DNA from: Tetrastigma voinierianum
Taxonomy: Eukaryota > Streptophyta > Magnoliopsida > Vitales > Vitaceae
Assembly: GCA_016808115.1 (NCBI GenBank)
Contig: JAEQBH010005410.1
Location: forward strand, 62,001-126,000
DNA: 64,000 nt
Direction: 5' to 3'
A program made the position numbers and the translations under genes. Of this stretch, positions 60,987 to 64,000 are shown in pieces; position 1 is the stretch's first letter, and every line of letters starts with the position of its first letter. The notes beneath the pieces are model-generated. The model did not search any database. It was given only the letters and a program-made list of their open reading frames with translations, and was not told the DNA's origin.

Positions 60987-61910
60987 GGTCACTGGTTAAC
61001 ATTAGTTTTTGCATAAGTACTACCATAACATACTAGGGATAATACCATAACAAATCCAGAGTATCATCGCCCCAAGACTACCATAATCAATCATTGAGAA
61101 AACCTCTTGGGTAATACATAAAATGAATTTTAATTCCATTGCTAGGTTGTAATGAGCGGCTAATTAGCATGAATGAGTTAGGTCATCAAGTTAGCAGTAC
61201 TCGCTTTCACATAAGTACTACCATAACATATTTAGGCATATTTACAACAAAGTGGAGTACTACTCGGTACTACCATAACCAATCATTGGTGGAAACCCTT
61301 AGTAATATGTAAAATAAATTTAATTTCATTGTTAGGTTATTGTAATGTGAGTGAAACAATTAGTAATGAAAGAGTTAGGGTCACTAATAATTAACATCAA
61401 TTTCTAACACACGCTTTTACAAGTACTACCATAACATACTAGAGATACTACCATAATGAACTGGGAGTACTACCCGATACTACCATAATCAATCATCGGA
61501 GAAAACCCCTTAGTAATACATAATATAAATTTTAATTCCATTACTAGGTTGTAATGAGTGAAGCAATTAGTATGAATGAGTTAGATCACTGGTTAGCATC
61601 AATTTTCACATAAGTACTACCATAATATATTGAGGGTATTACCATAACAAATTAAGAGTACTACTCGGTACTACCATAATCAATCATTAGTGAAAACCCC
61701 TTAGTAATATGTAAAATAAATTTCAATTCCATTGCTAGGTTGTAATGATAAGCAATTACTTATGGAACGGCTAGTCAATTAGTTAGCATCAATTTCTAAA
61801 CACAGCTTCGATGAGTACTACCACATTTAGGTATTATCATAACAAACTGAGCAAGACTGTACTACTGCTAATCAGAAACAATGGTGAAACTCCATGTAAA
61901 TATGTACAAT
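60987..61910. repeat. Tandem repeat, about 200 bp unit, 4-5 copies
   Basis: Units start at about 60987, 61181, 61379, 61584 and 61774. Each holds TTAGCATCAATTTTCACATA, then AAGTACTACCATAACATA, a second and third ACTACCATAA, TCAATCATTGGTGAAAACCC, TTAGTAATATGTAAAATAAA and TTGCTAGGTTGTAATGAG. Short inner repeats of TACTACCATAA give each unit a sub-period. No gene is inside. Confidence 0.88.
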
Positions 61911-63046
61911 ATTTGTTAACTCGTTTTAAAAACTAACAAATAAGTTAACTCATTTTAGCTTACTACAAATGGTTCAATGCGAATGGCTGGACGGGATGGA
62001 GAAACCTTAGATAAGAAAAAGATGTGGTTAGCGCGTCAACGCCGCGGTCGCCGGGCAAGACGTTAATGTGCGGCCGACATCGCGGCTGGGGTGAACGTCA
62101 TGATCGACGGTAAAAGCGGTTACAAGGCAAGATGACGCTGGCCAGACGCCGCTGGCCGGGCCAACATCATGGCTAGCCGTATGGGTAAGAAGGTTACGAA
62201 CATCGCACCGATGAGCAGTGAAAGTGCGGTTAGTGCCGAAAAGACAGATTCCCTTTGTTAGCTCGGGCGTTATTTTACGTAATTATTACTTTTTACCTAT
62301 AAGTAATTATTTTCTGTAATAATGTACTGAATAATGCAAGATTCTTTGCTTCAATATTTATAATATTCGCTTATCGACGTAGACAAACATAATATTCTAA
62401 TTGGCCAGTTTCACACAGCTCGTAAAGGCCAGGAGAGTCTTATAAGACTATAACTTCCGATAGATGATGTCACGTAACCATGAAGCTTGCCGATAAGACG
62501 GGTCTGCTGACTAACCACTGAGAGCTTCCAAAGCGTTGTCTTTTTTTCCTCATCTTTATCTCTCGTGTCACTCAGTGAATCGCTCTTGAAACATATATAT
62601 ACCTCCTCATCCTCATATTTTGCATAAAACCCTAAATACATAAATGGATAGAACTCCAGAACTCACCAAAAATAAACAACAATAACAACCCTATTCACCT
62701 TTTCAAAAGCCAAAAATTACCAAAAGACATCATGGGCCACCGTTCTTCCTGATGCTTCATTATCCACCCCTTTGGTGAGGACCACAATTTATTAACTCAC
62801 GGGGTAAAATTTCCAAGTTCACATCAAATCAACTGTTTTTAAAAACAAGAAAATAACCATACTTGACTTTCACAAACATAGGCATGAGATCCAAAGGATA
62901 GTGCTCGAATTTTGGGGGACATACAAATGTGGCAAAGGTGTCCTAAAATGCCCACAAGAAAATTATTACAAACCATTGATGGACATGACAGGTATTAAAA
63001 CATTACACATTGAAATTAAGACTTCACCTGCAAACATTTCCAATTC
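61911..63046. other. Region between tandem repeat and acyl carrier gene
   Basis: A GC-rich patch at about 62025-62170 (GCCGCGG, GGCCGGGCC and GCGGCTGGGG words) stands out from AT-rich flanks. On the plus strand near 62590 lies ACATATATATACC, a TATA-like element, after a TGATGTCACG stretch at about 62466. I see no credible coding region. 62700-63046 is the 3' flank of the acyl carrier protein gene. Confidence 0.45.
62588..62600 (+). promoter_or_regulatory. TATA-box-like element
   Basis: CATATATATACC with CT-rich sequence just downstream and a TGATGTCACG motif about 125 bp upstream. It looks like a plant core promoter pointing right, but no transcript start or reading frame supports it. Confidence 0.25.
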
Positions 63047-63226
63047 TCATTTGGCTTGCGGATGGGTTGAGATATAGTCTATGAGATGAGCTGCAGTAGA
63101 AATTTTGTTTGCTTCTGTTCTCAGGAATGTCAACCGCAAATTCTTCTTCCATACAGCCATCGTTATTTCCACATTGTCTAACATATCTAGTTGTAAGTCA
63201 TCCTTGAAACTAGCTGTTGGACTAAC
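63047..63226 (-). CDS. Mitochondrial acyl carrier protein, last exon
   Basis: Mitochondrial acyl carrier protein carries acyl chains on a phosphopantetheine arm for matrix fatty acid and lipoate synthesis, and relatives are subunits of respiratory complex I. The exon begins after acceptor TTTAACAG and reads VSPTASFKDDLQLDMLDNVE, then MAV, EEEFAVDIP, EANKISTAAHLIDYISTHPQ and AK, stopping at TGA 63047-63049. The HPQAK end and EEEF...IP...EA(N/D)KI block are typical of plant mitochondrial forms. Two small insertions (about 2 bases before EEEF, 1 base before EANKI) break and then restore the frame. The phosphopantetheine Ser of the DSL motif is replaced by Met (codon 63182-63184). The family call is firm. 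Confidence 0.85.
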   Translation of the reverse strand, partial: VSPTASFKDDLQLDMLDNVEITMAVWKKNLRLTFLRTEANKISTAAHLIDYISTHPQAK

Positions 63227-63968
63227 CTGTTAAACAAGAATTTTCATGTTTACCTATCGCACATTTTTATACAAGGAAAAAAAAAATCAAACATACTAAG
63301 GATCCATAGTCAGGAACACTGAATTTAGCGGTGTTGATATCATGCAGCTATCACCAACAACAGTGAATAAAAATGCCAAACATACAATTCACTCCTTGTC
63401 CTGGTTTTTAATATATCAGTCTTATCAACAGGAAAAGATCTATAATCAGTAGTTTTCTTTTCTTTTTTCTATATTTTTTATAAATGATCTTTAAAATAAA
63501 ATCTTACCATGGTCATTTTAATTCGACGACTGAACAATGTGTTCCATCATGAACAAAACTAACATATATTCTTCTTATCTCCACATAATATAAGGAAAAA
63601 AGAACATTTGAATGGTTTCTTGTTATACTCCCTTTTTATATGTTCTCCTATTCTGCCAATAGAAAAAGGTGAATTCCACTACCTTTCTTCCCCGGGCTGT
63701 TTCAACTAAATACAACTAGCCCCCCACTATTAGTTTGCACCTCTTAAATACCCTTCTACTTTGAATTAAAGGGAAGTTGGGACAAAATAAAGAAAGAGGA
63801 AGGGAGGGGAAGTATTTGATAAAAGTTCAAATCAATGGTGGTAAGGTGTACTTAACCGAAACCTCAGGAGAAGTCAATGAAATTAACAATAAAAACATGA
63901 GATTCAGTAGAACCAAGAGCAATCATCCAAAAAGTAAGGAAGAAGAAAGAGGATTTCTTGTCTTTTAC
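63227..63968 (-). other. Intron of the acyl carrier protein gene
   Basis: It lies between the last exon and a possible upstream exon. Its 3' end is a T-rich stretch ending TTTAACAG, and a GTAAAAGAC donor is visible at about 63960-63968 on the minus strand. No coding block is recognisable inside. Confidence 0.55.
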
Positions 63969-64000
63969 CTGTGCAATAGACTTTCACAGTGGGTGTTTTT
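63969..64000 (-). CDS. Possible preceding exon of the acyl carrier protein gene
   Basis: The minus strand reads AAAAACACCCACTGTG, then AAAGTCTATTGCACAG up to a GTAAAAG donor. With a small frame correction this could encode the stretch before VSPTAS in acyl carrier proteins (a KKHP... then ...AQ type linker). It is too short and too close to the edge to be sure. Confidence 0.35.

Noticed and set aside
62025..62170. Bacterial contamination or horizontal transfer, because of the high GC
   Set aside because: Only about 150 bp, no coding frame, and plant-like sequence on both sides.

Overview
This is a piece of a flowering-plant nuclear genome, most likely a eudicot; I cannot place it more closely. 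It is AT-rich and full of microsatellites. Two ordinary plant genes sit at its edges, both on the minus strand: a LITTLE ZIPPER (ZPR) microprotein gene at about 182-479, and the last exon of a mitochondrial acyl carrier protein gene at 63047-63226 with a possible preceding exon at the very end. Almost everything from 8.3 to 60.1 kb is one nested pile of transposable elements. I saw no rRNA, tRNA, CRISPR array or prokaryotic operon. Both edge genes match their families closely but carry small insertions that break the frame. Base-level errors in the sequence may therefore be contributing to the broken frames seen throughout.

Layout. 1-2000: ZPR gene and its upstream part. 2000-8280: non-coding intergenic DNA with (AT)n, (GGT)n and (GGAT)n tracts and a GC-rich block. 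8281-60149: an old Ty3/Gypsy element of the Tat type (LTRs at about 8281-9025 and 59318-60149), split several times. A 28.7 kb CACTA (En/Spm) transposon, 11335-40015, sits in its gag. An undetermined AT-rich insert, about 40425-43010, lies between gag and protease. A solo LTR, 46071-54502, sits in its integrase.

The large CACTA element carries remnants of both expected genes: a TNP2-type transposase (31.3-36.5 kb) and a Transposase_24 / TNPA-type protein (36.8-39.2 kb). It was invaded in turn by a 4.5 kb CACTA element only 32 bp from its left tip (11367-15825), by a minus-strand Ty3/Gypsy chromovirus (17694-30445), and by a 1.8 kb solo LTR (32215-34010). The chromovirus gag holds another solo LTR (23708-28065), which itself holds a solo LTR of a second family (24184-26467). 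That makes five levels of nesting. Removing the inserts brings broken reading frames back together at several junctions, and target-site duplications mark several of the insertions.

How the parts work together: nothing in the pile looks able to move by itself. Every transposon protein is broken by stops and frameshifts, and the Tat reverse transcriptase has lost part of its catalytic core. Two LTR families account for all the solo LTRs. Family A starts TGTAAGACCCGAGAAAA and has upstream CACATG/CACGTG palindromes. Family B starts or ends near TGTAAC and has GCCTAGGC palindromes and minisatellites. 60150-63046, next to the acyl carrier protein gene, holds a 200 bp tandem repeat and a short GC-rich patch.
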